Below, piece by piece: positions 10,913 through 22,693 of a stretch of DNA of 64,000 nucleotides; positions within the stretch are counted from its first letter, which is position 1, and each line of letters begins with the position of its first letter. The stretch spans positions 8,107,714-8,171,713 of the forward strand of contig JAOWCC010001368.1 of assembly GCA_030867875.1 (NCBI GenBank). The letters are read 5' to 3'. Position numbers and translations under genes: made by a program. A model generated the notes under the pieces. The model saw only the letters and a list, made by a program, of their open reading frames with translations. It was not told the DNA's origin and made no database searches. This stretch comes from Actinernus sp. WN-2022. Lineage: Eukaryota > Cnidaria > Anthozoa > Actiniaria > Actinernidae.

Positions 10913-12761
10913 ATACTTATAAATTCGATAGAAACCCATCGAAATAATGCGTTTTCATTCGATATTTTTTTGTGGTTTGAATTTATTTTTGATCAAACCA
11001 ATATGGTTTAATTTCGAAGAATATCGTGTGTGGGGAAAGTTCTTAAATTTGCGATTGAAAAATCTTTTGTTTTCTCTATATCCGATTGGCTGGATGGTGG
11101 CTTCTGAGCCTATAGCATAAAACATACTTTATTTTCGAGATGTAGTTTGGACCAAGCAAACTCGTATGTGAGGGAGGCTCATTGCCGGATGGGTTCTACT
11201 ATAGTTCTTAGCTGGATCATTACTTAAACCTTAGAAATTTTGCATTCTAACAGGACTGATATGCTCACTTACTTTCATCACTGCTCTGCATGCAATTTGA
11301 AAATGAGGAGGGGCTAACCCCCTGTTTAAAATAGTACCGTCACGCCCTAGCCTGGCACTGAATATCATAGAGGTCGGTCGCCCTAGACTGGCACTGACTA
11401 TCATAGAGGTCGGTTCTCTTACGTGATGGTCTTGCAGGAATAAGCGAGGCATGGACTGAATAGTAGTTTCATGATACAGACTATCAAAGAAAGAAAATAA
11501 GTCATTTTTAGCCAGGTCAATTTACGTAGGTGTGACACTGAACTGTTATTTTATAGGCAGATAAGATTGCTGGAAGTTGACGGTTGTGCATGATCTTTCA
11601 AGCAATGCTTCATCTGCAGACACTAGAACATGTATCTACACATATTAGCTACTACCCCCTGAAACTGAATTATTAACTACAGTGAACCCAAACAACCACA
11701 AGGTCGAGATATCAAGGATAGAAAAGGTTTCGTTTTCAGAGCTTGGAGTATCATCATATATAGTGGGTCATACAAATGTTGAACTTACATCCATGTTTAA
11801 TCAAATAAAACAGTATCCTGGCCTTTTATTTTTTCGAGCCTCTGGAAACCAAGAGAAGAGAAAGAAGAAAAAGTGCCTGGTGTTATCCGTTAGAACCTCA
11901 CTCAAAAGTATCAAAATCAAGAAAACGCGTCAAACCGGTTTTGCTGGGCCATTGGTAAGCCAATGAAAATTACCGTTACATCCAGCACTCACGGTTACGC
12001 CTGGTATCCCGAGTAGATCTCAAGCATGTTAAGTATGGTCCGCGTAAGAGGTAAGCATTCGTAAACCATAGAATTTAAAAAGGTGATAATTGTAGTATTA
12101 TTTCAATCACCCACCTCATTGGCTTAAACATCAAAATCTATCAAAACTTGAAGAATATCATTTTCTCTATTTTTTTTAACAGATTTGAATTGCATCTAAT
12201 GAACTCTCATAACTTTAAATATGACAAAAATTCAACGTGGGGAACATTTTAAAATTGAACGTTTTCTTGGTTATTGTTCTAGACTCTTCGAACTCTTCTG
12301 ATTGGACGGACTGTTTTCACACAAAAGAAAAGTAGTTTTAAAACGCAGTTTCAGTGGATTTGATTTCATAAATTTCTCATTTAAAGTGCATATAAGCCCT
12401 AGCCATGCAGTTATCGACATCACTTATTATACAAAAGCATACTGGTTAAGAGACAAATTACCTATTTTTAAATTCTACGTTATACTTGAAGCTTATCAAA
12501 GTGATTTTACAAAAAGAAATAGATAAACAGCATAGTCCACAAGCACAAATAAATTCAGCAAATGTCAGCGATGACATCACATCATTAGCATATTGGAAAT
12601 ACTCGTAGACGCAACACCAAAATCAAGAAATATTCTACCGTTGGACTCCACTTCATGCACAATCGATATCAAAGATAACTGACTAGGGCTTATAAGCACT
12701 GACTAGGCTTATATTTTACAAGTAACTTTTTTACTTCTGTGAGGAGTCAACTGAACATCAT
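10913..12761. other. no recognisable gene
   Basis: AT-rich DNA with short frames only, apart from the tandem duplication at 11343-11414. Phrases such as CATATAAGCCCTAGCCATG near 12390 recur near 13010 and 38890, suggesting decayed repeats. Confidence 0.5.
11343..11414. repeat. 36-bp tandem duplication
   Basis: Two tandem copies begin CGCCCTAG and end GAGGTCGGT, with two base differences. Confidence 0.88.
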
Positions 12762-12916
12762 TATAACACACGCCTTGCATCCAAATCTACATTTACTCTG
12801 CCTTCAGCCCGTACTAATTATGGTATGTTCAACATTAGATTCGCTGTACCTAAAATATGGAATGTTGTCGATGAGCCCTTTTTTCTTAGAGTGCTAAATA
12901 AAGTGTTGTTGTTGTT
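12762..12916 (+). pseudogene. 3' end of a LINE
   Basis: The frame from 12762 reads TRLASKSTFTLPSARTNYGM, then FNIRFAVPKIWNVVDEP. This is the conserved C-terminal pattern of one group of LINE reverse transcriptases (TR.A....F.LP..RTNYG...IR...P..WN). It is followed by GTGCTAAATAAAGTG and a (TTG)n tail. Only about 50 codons remain. Confidence 0.7.
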
Positions 12917-13930
12917 GTGGGTTGATGATTTGTCAGAATGAAAATTAGAAAATTGTAACATGGGCAAAGCAAATTGCATCTGAACTATAGAATTGTTTCT
13001 TAAAGTGCCTATAAGCCCTAGACATACAATTTATTTGGGCGGAGTAAAGTGTTTTAAATCTTGTTCAACCATTTTTGGGCGATTTATGGTCGTAGTATTG
13101 CTATAAAAAGACATTATAAATCCTTGAAATTACGTCATTTAACTCTTTGTCGTCCGACCGTGTGTGATTGGTGAAATCCTGAGTGCTAACTAAACCCTCC
13201 CCCCTCAGTTCCAGTTTGGCTAGCCCGGGGTAATTAAATACTGCTGACTTGTTAAGCCAAGGGCTCAAACTTTCCCCACAATGCCATTCGGGAGAATTCT
13301 ACGTACTGGCCGAAGATAGGTATGGCTGCTTCGGTAGGGTTTCCAATGAAATGTGCTCTAATTTTGGAGAAAAGTGCCACTGTCAGAGAGCTTGAAGACA
13401 TCATTAAGTCTGAGGATGGCTGACAAGTACTTGGTTTGCTTTTAGTAGGCCTTGTGAGGGGATTTCACAGGGTTTTTCCGTTGTGTTTGTGATTTCAGAC
13501 ACAGGAAAAAAATATTCAATGAAAGCCTTGAAATCCTGCAGTTGGCATTCTTTTACCCCTGCTCAACCTATTAGGATGTGTTTTTTTTTTTTTTTTATTA
13601 CATATATATTTACAGACAGGATTAGCAAAATAGTTTTTGAAAAAAAACTAATCGAGTGCTTCTCCTGTACGGTAATTTTACATGATTTTCGAACGGCACT
13701 AGCATAACAATATGAAGATAAAGCCGACAAAAGAATATACAAAACAAACAAACGAAGAGACGGAACAAGACAGAGAATACAAGCAAAACGAAAAAATACA
13801 ATACAATAAAAAAACAAAAAACGCGTCAAATGGTATTATATACGATAATTGAAAATTGAAAAAGCTGTGTAAGATGAGGAAGAAGTTGGCAAACATTTCA
13901 TTAAGATACGGAGCATTAGCAAACGTCAAA

Positions 13931-15556
13931 TCAAGTCAGAACGTCACTAGAGAAAAGAAACCGTTTGGTGGACACAATAAAATTCATACTTTCATTAAGG
14001 AGTTCAATATTATTTTCCAAATTTAATAATTGTGAGCCACAGATAAAAAGCTCCACGAAGCGTTTATCTGTTAAGTTAATAAGATCGGTTTCGTTTTGGG
14101 AAACAGCGCTGAAGGCAGCCATGAGCTGAGTACGTGGTTGGGCATGAAGTGGGCAGTGCAAGAAAAAATGAACAAGGTTTTCACATGCAGCTCCACATAC
14201 GCATCCTGGGCTCTCTACAATATTACGTTTGTACAAAAAATAATTGAGAGCACAAAACCTTAGTCTCATGCGGGTGAGTAAAATAAGTGGATACCGGGGA
14301 CCAACTTTGTAGTACTTGGGTGGTATGGGCCGGACACGCTTGATTAACTTTGATTTAAAAATTTCTAAAGACGGCGATAATTGAATTAGCTCAGGGAGCT
14401 CGTTCCATAATTTGATTGTGGAAGGGAAAAAACTATTAGAATATCTATTTGTCCTACACTGTAAAGTTGACAGGTCGGTTGCATTACGAAGAGGATAATT
14501 GGTTCTTTGATTTACAACAATAGGAAGTAATGAACATAAATAATTAGGTACGGAGTTGTGGACCATTTTGTAAAATAAGCATAATTTGTGAATATCCCTC
14601 CTGCGTTTAACATGTTCCCAACCAGTTTCGTAAAGTACTTTGTTACGAGAAGTACCCTTCATGGCTCCAGTCACAATGATTGCACTTTTATATTGGACGT
14701 TTTCAATTAGTTCAGATTCACGTTCGGTACAATTCGACCATACTACATCTCCGTATTCTAGCAAGGGTCTAATACATGTCAAATACACTTTTTCAAGGAC
14801 TATTCTACTGAGCCTAAATTTCAGACTATTTAACATGTTTACTCTCTTATTAGCTTTGGTTACCATGGTGTTGATGTGGTTAAACCAAGATAGGTTAGAT
14901 GTAAGTGTGAGTCCAAGGTGGGTATGTGATTCAACTAATTTGATAACGTTATTAAAAAATATGAGAGGTGGTTGGACGGGCTTGGTCCTTTTTACGGAAA
15001 ATGTCATTGTTTCTGTTTTGTTCGGATTAAAAGTTACTAGCCACTTTTTTGCCCATAATTCAATTGAAAGCAAGTCAGCATTAATTTGCTGAGCAGTAGA
15101 GAAGGGGTTGTAAACAACTTCAAGTACTGAAGTATCGTCTGCGAATAAATAAACATCTGATTTGATAGAATCAACAATGTCATTTATATAAATCAAAAAT
15201 AATATCGGGCCAAGAACGGAGCCTTGGGGGACTCCAGCAGAAATATTACGCCATTGCGACATTTGACCAGCAACGACAACTCTCTGTTTACGATTTGAAA
15301 GATAGCTTTCAAACCAATTAAGAAGAGTTCCATCGATTCCATTTTGTTTCAATTTGAATAACAGACCTTTATGCCAGACTTTATCAAATGCTTTAGAAAT
15401 ATCGAGAAAAACAGCACGGAGTTCTTGACCATTCTCGAAAGTTTTTAAAATCTTGTTGACAATAACCAAAAGCTGGTTTACAGTGGAGTCTGTAGGGACA
15501 AATCCAGACTGCGAAACTGATAATAGGCTATTCCCGATAAGATAAGTTTTCTGCAA
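13931..15556 (-). pseudogene. LINE ORF2 fragment: reverse transcriptase and zinc knuckle
   Basis: 541 uninterrupted codons. RT motifs in order: SGFVPTDSTVNQLL (about 17-30), DISKAFDKVWHKG (52-64), [19 protein letters not shown] (108-126), and catalytic FADDTS (138-143). A C-terminal CVCGAACENLVHFFLHC Cys/His cluster follows (about 470-486). The endonuclease domain and the N-terminal RT fingers are absent, so it is not an autonomous protein, although the remaining frame is intact and so fairly young. It lies directly downstream of an ORF1 fragment in another frame, overlapping by 29 nt. Confidence 0.88.
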
Positions 15557-15983
15557 TGTCCTCTTCTTTTAGGTTTAGCGATAATTTCGTATTTATCAGG
15601 GCTACCAAACTTTGCCTGTTGACCTCTTCAAATTCCGGGATTCCAAACATACGCAAACACATTCTTCTACTGTACTGCTCGTTTTCGTTGGCGTGAAGAG
15701 CAATTTCACTTACTTTTTTTTGTAGAGCATTTGTGTGTTGCTCGTAATCTTTGATGGAGGTCTCCAACTGCTCAATTCTAGTTTTAAAGTGTGATAGGTT
15801 ATCCACTACAGGCTTAAGTGAGTCAGCCAGTATATCGTTAACTGCTTCTTGAACAATCGGTTTGAGGACATCAATTATGGTAGGTTTCAAGGCTTCAATA
15901 ATTTGAGCTGCGAAGTTTGAGTTCGCTAGCTGGTTTCTTACTTCGGTTTCAATGGCATCGAGATGCTTCTTGCTTAAACTCAT
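15528..15983 (-). pseudogene. LINE ORF1 N-terminal fragment
   Basis: 151 codons. A heptad-rich coiled-coil region (about 40-100) includes FKTRIEQLETSIKDYEQ. It is followed by NEQYSRRMCLRMFGIPE, the start of the RRM-like nucleic-acid-binding domain seen in ORF1 proteins of this class. It then runs out at the deletion junction (ENLSYRE). The ATG at 15983-15981 (MSLSKKHLD) is a plausible true start. Confidence 0.78.
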
Positions 15984-16238
15984 TTTGCTGTTGGTTGAAG
16001 AATGTTAAAGGACTCATACAGTATCTTTGGTGTGCTGCCGAGAGACGGAAATTAGGCACGTCCGTCAGCCATCAGCTAATATCTAATTATGTGTTTTTGT
16101 CACGTTAAAGCAACGGCTTGAGTCCAAATCACCGCTCTTGGCTGTAGGGGTATGAGAGAAATGCAGTGTAAACATCGGCGTGGTTCACAGTCGCTTGGTG
16201 TGTTTTGTGCAAAAAAAACTACTGGTTGGAAAGATTAA

Positions 16239-16747
16239 GGGGCCGTCGACATATTCGAAATGCCCCGCTTAACGCACAGCGGACGTTAAGGTCAGACCCC
16301 CCCGCCTCTTAACGTCCACCCATTGTTTTATGCTTTTATAAGGTCAGGAAAAACAGTAATGAAATACACGCGGGAGTTCACTTCAGTATAAACAAAGTAT
16401 AAAACAAGCTTTCAGTACCTCGAATTCCCGTACGAGCTCATTTCGGATCTTGACTAAAATACTCATTATCCACACGACTATAAAACTGAATTTCACTACC
16501 TGGAGGTTTGAGGTATTTCATGATACTTGTAATCAAAAGACCTTGTTGAAATTTCCGAGAAATTCAACAGAAATTGCGCTCTAATGTAAATTTACCTGAC
16601 TGGAAACGTTTGATTAAAAAGTGTACTTCTATTGATGAAAAAGTGTTTGTTCTAAATGCTCCACACTAACGTCCATGCCCTTACCCCCTCCCCCCCTAAA
16701 CGTCTGTTGTGCGTTAAGCGGGGCATTTCGAATATGTCGATGGCCCC
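16239..16747. mobile_element. PIF/Harbinger-type MITE, 509 bp
   Basis: Long inverted termini begin GGGGCCGTCGACATATTCG on the left; the complement of the right end begins GGGGCCATCGACATATTCG. Both continue AAATGCCCCGCTTAACGCAC. TAA flanks both sides (16236-16238 and 16748-16750), the 3-bp duplication typical of PIF/Harbinger elements. No transposase is encoded. Confidence 0.85.
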
Positions 16748-19170
16748 TAAACAAGGTACTGTAACGACTGAGTGCTGATTTTGTGTTTGCTCTTGATTTC
16801 AAGTGCGAATGGAAAGGATGTTTTGAGCCGATTTTCAGCTCCTTAGAATTCGTGAAAATCGAAGAAACAAAAACGAACGCCAAAACAAATGAGCTTTTCT
16901 CCATAGTGAAAGAGTCAAGCGATCCCTGTTATAGCTTTGACTTTGAAGCCATTCATCCCTTCACATAATATCGCAACATCGTCTTTCCGGCATGTCTAGA
17001 TGTGATGCAATATTTTTTTCTCCTATAGGTCTCAGGGCACCTATATTTACAGGCTCGGACCCGAAAGAGTTAAGGTCGTTATCTGACATGACCAGCCTCT
17101 TTGATTAGGCGCGTAAAGACCCGTGGGAACGAGGTTGCAAACATACTGCACGGACAGCGCTGAAAAACGTCTGCGCATGCTCAACCGCGCGCGACCGAAG
17201 GCTGGGGACGACAACATGTACCTATTACAAAGTACAAGTAAAGGGAAATGGCGGCTGATTTGAAATTTTGAAGTCTGAGTCACGTTTTGCACGAGCAATT
17301 CGCGCGCCAATCTAATCAAAATTTCAAGCATGTAACGCGGGCTCATTTTGTGAAGTAATTTATGCGTGCGCTGTTATTTGATGCTTGCGCGCGAACAGTT
17401 TGTAGTTATATATCGAGTTTTTCTTTACGAAATAAAGGTAAAATGTGTGATCTGTCAAACATTAAGTAGCTCTAGGTTCATACATTTAACGTTTCCTGTC
17501 GAGCAGCTTTACTTGAAAAAGGAGCCCCTTGGCGATGTTTAGTTGTTTAGATCGCTCGGAAATAATCTTAGACTTCAGTCATTTTGTCGATTATCTCGGT
17601 CAGTAAAACGCAAATTGTAGGTCTAAGGTAACCGAGTTTTGGTGCAAGGAGAAGTGTACGGGAAGAGATGGCTACGGAACGCAGGTTGAGGAGATGGATC
17701 ATCTTGCAATTGTTACCAGTATGTCGGCAGCAGTTGAAGTGGTCGTCATTTATACCTCCAGAAAAAGTGGTGATTTTTAGTCTTCTTGGTGTATTTGTAG
17801 ATCTGGTACAGTGGTTGTTATAAAACATGTACAGCATTATATATCTTGATTGTGTTGGGAAAGAAATGGTAAATATTCTTACCCTGACTCTTCATATTTT
17901 GTCTAAAGATACTCTTGCAGAAACATATCACAAACTGTTACACAAAAGCAATGAAAGGTTTGGAGTAGTTGTGTTTTTGGAAAAGAGAAATGATTTTATG
18001 AAAGCCTCAAAAATATTTCATTCAAAAGGTTCCAATGAAAATTAATTGTAACTAATTTTTTGAGAATAACTGATATTAAAGAAGTTATTTCAAAGACTGA
18101 TGTAGCTATAAAATTTAACCGACTTCGAAAGAACTTCAGTTTAAATGACAAGGGTTCTTCCACTGATATATCCCAAATAACAGCCATCAACATTTGAGTT
18201 TACTAATTTGTGGTGACAAAGGCATTTACATCAACAAAACTACTCCTACAGTTTAATAATACAAAGAAACATCAGTCTCTAAATAGAGCTATAAAATACT
18301 GGGAACTTTTGAAGGACTTCTAATTGTCCTATAATTAAACTTCCATGCTCCACTCCCTAGCCAGCAACTGCTAATATAAGCAAAATTAGTACAAGAAAGC
18401 CCTCAAGACCTGTAGAAATAAAACCAAAAACTACTTTAAATGCATCTAGATTCAAACAATAAAATTCAAAGACTTTTGTGCAAGTATTGCAAACAGATCT
18501 TGAGACCAACAACACAATCTGGATCAACTGAATATTTTTGTTGTCAGCAAATGCTGTTTTAGTGGAGACTAATTTATAGCCCGGCTACTTGGTCTCACTT
18601 GGCCATTTAATATCTTCAAGCTATCAGATGTGCCTTAAGGTATACCTCATGTTCCTCTAATTATTCAAAAATATCAAAATAAGAATGTACCTGAACAAAA
18701 ACTTGAAACTCTAATGGCAAGAACAAATGAAGTTTAAACAGAGTAGTTGCAAGAATCCAGCTCTATTCCACCTCTTTTTCTTGTTGGAGATAAATGAGAT
18801 GCATGCAGACTTTGATTAGCCGTTATAGTTGTTTCAAGGCTTATATTAAACTTAAGTGTTTTTTAATCCTGTTCACAGGGTCACATAGCTCTAATGGCCT
18901 AGGTCTAAATAATTGAATGCAGTTGGTGTATATATGCCACCATTCAAGAAAAAGAAGCTCAGATGTCACTATAAACTGCTCAGTAGCAGTACATGTAGCT
19001 TCACAGCAATCCCAGTGCCAAATATGAAGAAAACAGAGGAAATGTTCCAAATACAGCAACTTAAGTCATTTTTTTTAGTGTAAACAAGCCAATGCTTCCT
19101 TCAAAAAAATATTATTGCTTAAAGAATAGCAAAATATAAAAATACATACAAAGACTGTACTAAATGTTAA
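16748..19170. other. no recognisable gene
   Basis: A CpG-richer patch at about 17040-17400 includes ACAGCGCTGAAAAACGTCTG, which recurs inverted near 25375, so it is probably a repeat rather than a promoter. The rest is AT-rich with no motif-bearing frame. Confidence 0.45.
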
Positions 19171-19309
19171 AGTGATTTTCATAAACCTGTGAAACAATTA
19201 TTGCTTGTTAACATCTAATAGTCAAATATACACAAAAGAAAACAATAGAATTAGCATTTAATAGCACTAAATATTCTAGTATCTGTTTCACAGGTTTATG
19301 AAAATCACT
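19171..19309. mobile_element. 139-bp MITE with 26-bp perfect terminal inverted repeats
   Basis: AGTGATTTTCATAAACCTGT at the left end is exactly complementary to the right end at about 19284-19309. No clear target duplication is seen. Confidence 0.85.
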
Positions 19310-19520
19310 CTATAATACTGTTATTGTTAAGAATACTCAATACTCGGATAAAACAATCTTTATAAAACCAATATAGCTGAATTTTGTTTGAATCTTTTCA
19401 TTTTAATATCTTTTCATATCAACATACATGATATGTGCATGTAGCTTATTTTCATCATTACAATTTGTTTTATTGCCCAAGAGTATGCAGGTATACAAAT
19501 TGTGTTCATGCAGCGAAATC

Positions 19521-19623
19521 TACCCTGCGAGCAGAGGTTTCTCATCTCTTTGCCTGTCCCGTCCGCCGAAAGAAAGGGAAAGGCCAGGAAAGGCAGAGAT
19601 AAGAAGCCTCTGCTCGCAGGGTA
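19521..19623. mobile_element. 103-bp MITE, TACCCTG ends, 9-bp target duplication
   Basis: Termini TACCCTGCGAGCAGAGG and its complement are flanked by AGCGAAATC at 19512-19520 and 19624-19632. The TACCCTG start and 9-bp duplication match the element at 30680-33597, suggesting one superfamily. Confidence 0.9.
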
Positions 19624-19632
19624 AGCGAAATC

Positions 19633-21679
19633 AAATCATAAAAAATTTGGCTGGCGGTCATTTTTTTTGTAAACTGACACGCCAAATAGTAATTTGTTGT
19701 TTATCTTTCAACAAAATTAATGAATGAGACAGACAAAATAAATAATCAAACTATAAACACTAAATATCACAATCAGCGCAGCTACCAAAATTAAGTAATA
19801 TTTACAATGTCTGTGGCATAAATCGCGCGTGTAAAACTCCTAAACACAAGCAAATGATAATTTGCATATTACAGAATTTATAAGAAACTAACATGATATG
19901 GAGAGGGCCTCATACCTGTTCAGAAATGATGAAATATTCTGGTGTTAGCCATCAGCAACGACAATCCGACTACAACAATGTTGCCCAGTGTGTAAAGTAA
20001 AATATATTTTTACATATGTTAAAATGGTTCTCCTTACAGTTTTCCTTCCACAAAGCCACAATATAGTGACATTTATAGTACAATGCTATCGTTGTTAATA
20101 ACAAAATTCGGTCGAATTAAATTCCCCTGTGAAGCACTCTCTAAAGAACGTTACCAAAACTGAATAGCTTTCAGTTTTGTCTCGCAACTCTTCCTCAAGC
20201 TACCATCGTATTGCCTATGAAATCGAAACACTTTCTAGCCAGCACTTCGACTTAGATACTTCGTTGTATTGAAAACGCCTGAAAATGAAGTACCTTTCAT
20301 CACAGAAGTTTTAATCCAGAAAAAGGTTATCTTCTCCATCAGATCAGAAAAGAGTCCCAACTTCATCTGATTCCTCTGAAGAATGGTGAGATGATGCGAA
20401 ATTCTGACAGTGGTTCTTCTTGTAGTTCAGTTGTTATTCAAAAGTCAAAATATCCCGTGTTAGTTCATGTTAATTTCGACATTAACCTTCGTGACTACTT
20501 TTCGTTGCAAATAACCAACTCAGTTAAGGCTATGAAGATCCGATAAATGTGGCTAAAGTAGGTTGAAAGTGTGATACAAACTTCGCCAGTGAAAGTTAAC
20601 TTTCTCCTCCTTTTGATCGCGCACATGCGACGAACACAATCCAGACGTCGTCACGAGCGCTCTGCGAACAATTATATCCGCTGGGGGTGGTGATGGAATC
20701 GAATAACTAATGCGCATGCCTGTACACTAGACATAACTTCCAAAGGCCAGATTTATGGCGGGCTCACATTGAAGATTAGTTTGTGAAGGGACCATGCTAG
20801 CGAATTGCTCGTGTTTGTGGCAAAGCAAGGTGCCTGAAATTGGGTTAAGGTTTTGATTTTCAAAAGTTTGGGGTTTATTAATTTTACTAGCACATACCGT
20901 ATGTGCCTTAGATAGATAGATAGATAGATCGTTTATTACAAATATTTCTCACTTACAGCAAAAACTGAATTACGGAGATTTACATTAATATGGTTCTAGA
21001 TAAGTTAACTAAGTTTTAAGAAGGACAGTTTTAAGAAAGACATCTTTCTTTGTACCAACGGTTGAAAAATGACCCGAAACATACGGTCGCGATCTTCCGA
21101 CATCTTAAAACGGTAATTTCAGCGACAGTCATTTGCGAAGGATAAGAGTTTTCCCGTAGTTTTGGCGCAAACAGTTGTTTCAAACTCTTACAGAATTCTC
21201 ATTGATAACCAAGAAAGGTATCTTTTGAATACCGTGATTTTAACACCGAGAATCAGACTATAATATGCTGCAAACACGAGTACACACACCGAGGAATGGG
21301 CTGTCATGTGGCCGCGGGCATGTAGACAAGATCGATGGTGGCGACTTTTTGACAAGGTATCTATTCACTTTATAAGGGATACACGGGCAGGGTTGGAAAG
21401 CAGAGAAAAAATAGAACGATTTCTCGAACCACTGCTCGGTATGCGCGTATACGTTAATTGGGGATGACGGACGATTCAAGGGTCTCTTTTATTCTACTAC
21501 CGCTAATAACTACCGGAATAACTAAACTACACATTCCAAATGCAAGACATTTGCACTACAGCTAAATCGTGAATATAAAGGATTTTTGTTTGCCTTCTCC
21601 CTAGCATTACAGTGCACATCCCAAGAGATTCTATCCACTCATTATGTGGACTGGTCAACCGCTAACTTAATCCACTCAG
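19633..21679. other. no recognisable gene; GATA microsatellite inside
   Basis: No coding motif was recognised. (GATA)n lies at 20910-20929. The short patch 20620-20700 is CpG-richer, but no start codon with an exon could be tied to it. Confidence 0.5.
20910..20929. repeat. (GATA)n microsatellite
   Basis: Five tandem GATA units. Confidence 0.9.
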
Positions 21680-21870
21680 TACGGGTGGCGCAGTGGTTAA
21701 AGTGCTTCGCCTCTCACCGCTGTGGCCCAGGTTCGAATACCGGACGCGGCGCCATATGTGAGTTAAGTCTCTGTGGTGGATTAGCCGGGACCTGGCGTTG
21801 ATCAGCCCCCATGGTTGTTTCAGGTCTCGTTAGAAATTCAGAGAGTTTTATCGGAGCCCAATCGAAGGTC
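21680..21870 (+). mobile_element. tRNA-derived SINE, copy 3 (truncated)
   Basis: GGGTGGCGCAGTGGTTAAAG (A box) is followed by CCAGGTTCGAATACC (B box) and CATATGTGAGTTAAG, the same head as the SINEs at 4745-5041 and 5820-6119. The tail differs and lacks the GGGTTCTCC body, so it is truncated or another subfamily. Confidence 0.75.
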
Positions 21871-22097
21871 CATTTAACAATTAGCTGATAGAGCATTCCA
21901 AAATGAACCAGAAGACATACCTCATTGGTATTTTATAATCAAGGCATATAACTGTTGTTTTATTTCAAGAAATATCTCATAAATTATTTGTTTGAATTAT
22001 AATTATTCATTATAATTATTTTTATATTGCTTTTAATAGATTCCCTCATGGTCAGAGAAAGCTTTCAGTTACTACCCTCCCAAGAGAAAAAACAATT

Positions 22098-22121
22098 GGG
22101 GGGGGGGGGGGGGGGGGGGGG
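22098..22121. repeat. 24-base poly(G) run
   Basis: Uninterrupted G run followed by GTTTTTGG. It can in principle form a G-quadruplex on the plus strand, and its assembled length is error-prone. Confidence 0.9.
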
Positions 22122-22370
22122 TGTTTTTGGTATCCATTCCAATTGCAGATTTTACATAGACCTAAAAAGGCTATTGACTAAAGAACTGAGAGAAAAGAAA
22201 ATCCAACTTGACAGCTTAAATGCCAACAGGCAATTTAGGCTACTTATAAATCAACCAAGAAAATTAATTAAAACTATTTTGCAATATACTCGATTGCTTG
22301 CAAAAAATAAAGGCACTGCCTTAGATAGCTCTTCTTGTTTTCGTTCAGGCTACTATTATTGGGCTTCTAC

Positions 22371-22685
22371 CAGGAGCCCATTACCAGGAGCATCCATATA
22401 TACTATACCCATGAGTCAGCGTATAACTGGTTTGAGCTATTTTTAGAACATGTTTCCCAGGTAACTGCCTTCCGACTCTGCTGCAATCGTGCATATGCTT
22501 GCTGTAATTATCGAGATTAAGAATGATCTATTGTTCTTTGAGGTGATTTTACTAACACTGCATTGTCCTGACTATGGTTTGATTGGATTCCCAAAGTGTG
22601 GATCTGTTCTAAATATAGCTCAATCCGGTCATATGCTGACTCAGACCTAGTTTGAGAGATGGACGCTCCTTGTAATGGGCTCCTG
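22371..22685. mobile_element. hAT-type MITE, 315 bp
   Basis: Termini CAGGAGCCCATTACCAGGAG and GGGCTCCTG; the inverted repeat extends inward to GAGCTAT and TTTAGAAC. GCTTCTAC (22363-22370) and GCTTCCAC (22686-22693) flank it, an 8-bp duplication with one mismatch as expected for hAT. It is the single-unit relative of the expanded element in the SLC22 intron. Confidence 0.85.
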
Positions 22686-22693
22686 GCTTCCAC

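Larger units (their letters stand above)
13581..16040 (-). mobile_element. internally deleted LINE with poly(A) tail
   Basis: Read on the minus strand: a 5' leader, ORF1 from 15983, an internal junction near 15540, then RT and the C-terminal part of ORF2 to 13931, a 350-bp 3' UTR, and a 16-base poly(A) (T run at 13581-13596). ORF1's C-terminal half and ORF2's endonuclease and first RT blocks are missing, so it is a deletion derivative. The 5' boundary is uncertain. No target duplication was identified. Confidence 0.8.

Noticed and set aside
14640..15092. 150-codon plus-strand open frame
   Set aside because: It is the antisense shadow of the LINE reverse transcriptase frame at 13931-15556.
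22027..22446. 139-codon plus-strand open frame through the poly(G) run
   Set aside because: It contains a long polyglycine from a homopolymer and runs into a MITE end; not a plausible gene.
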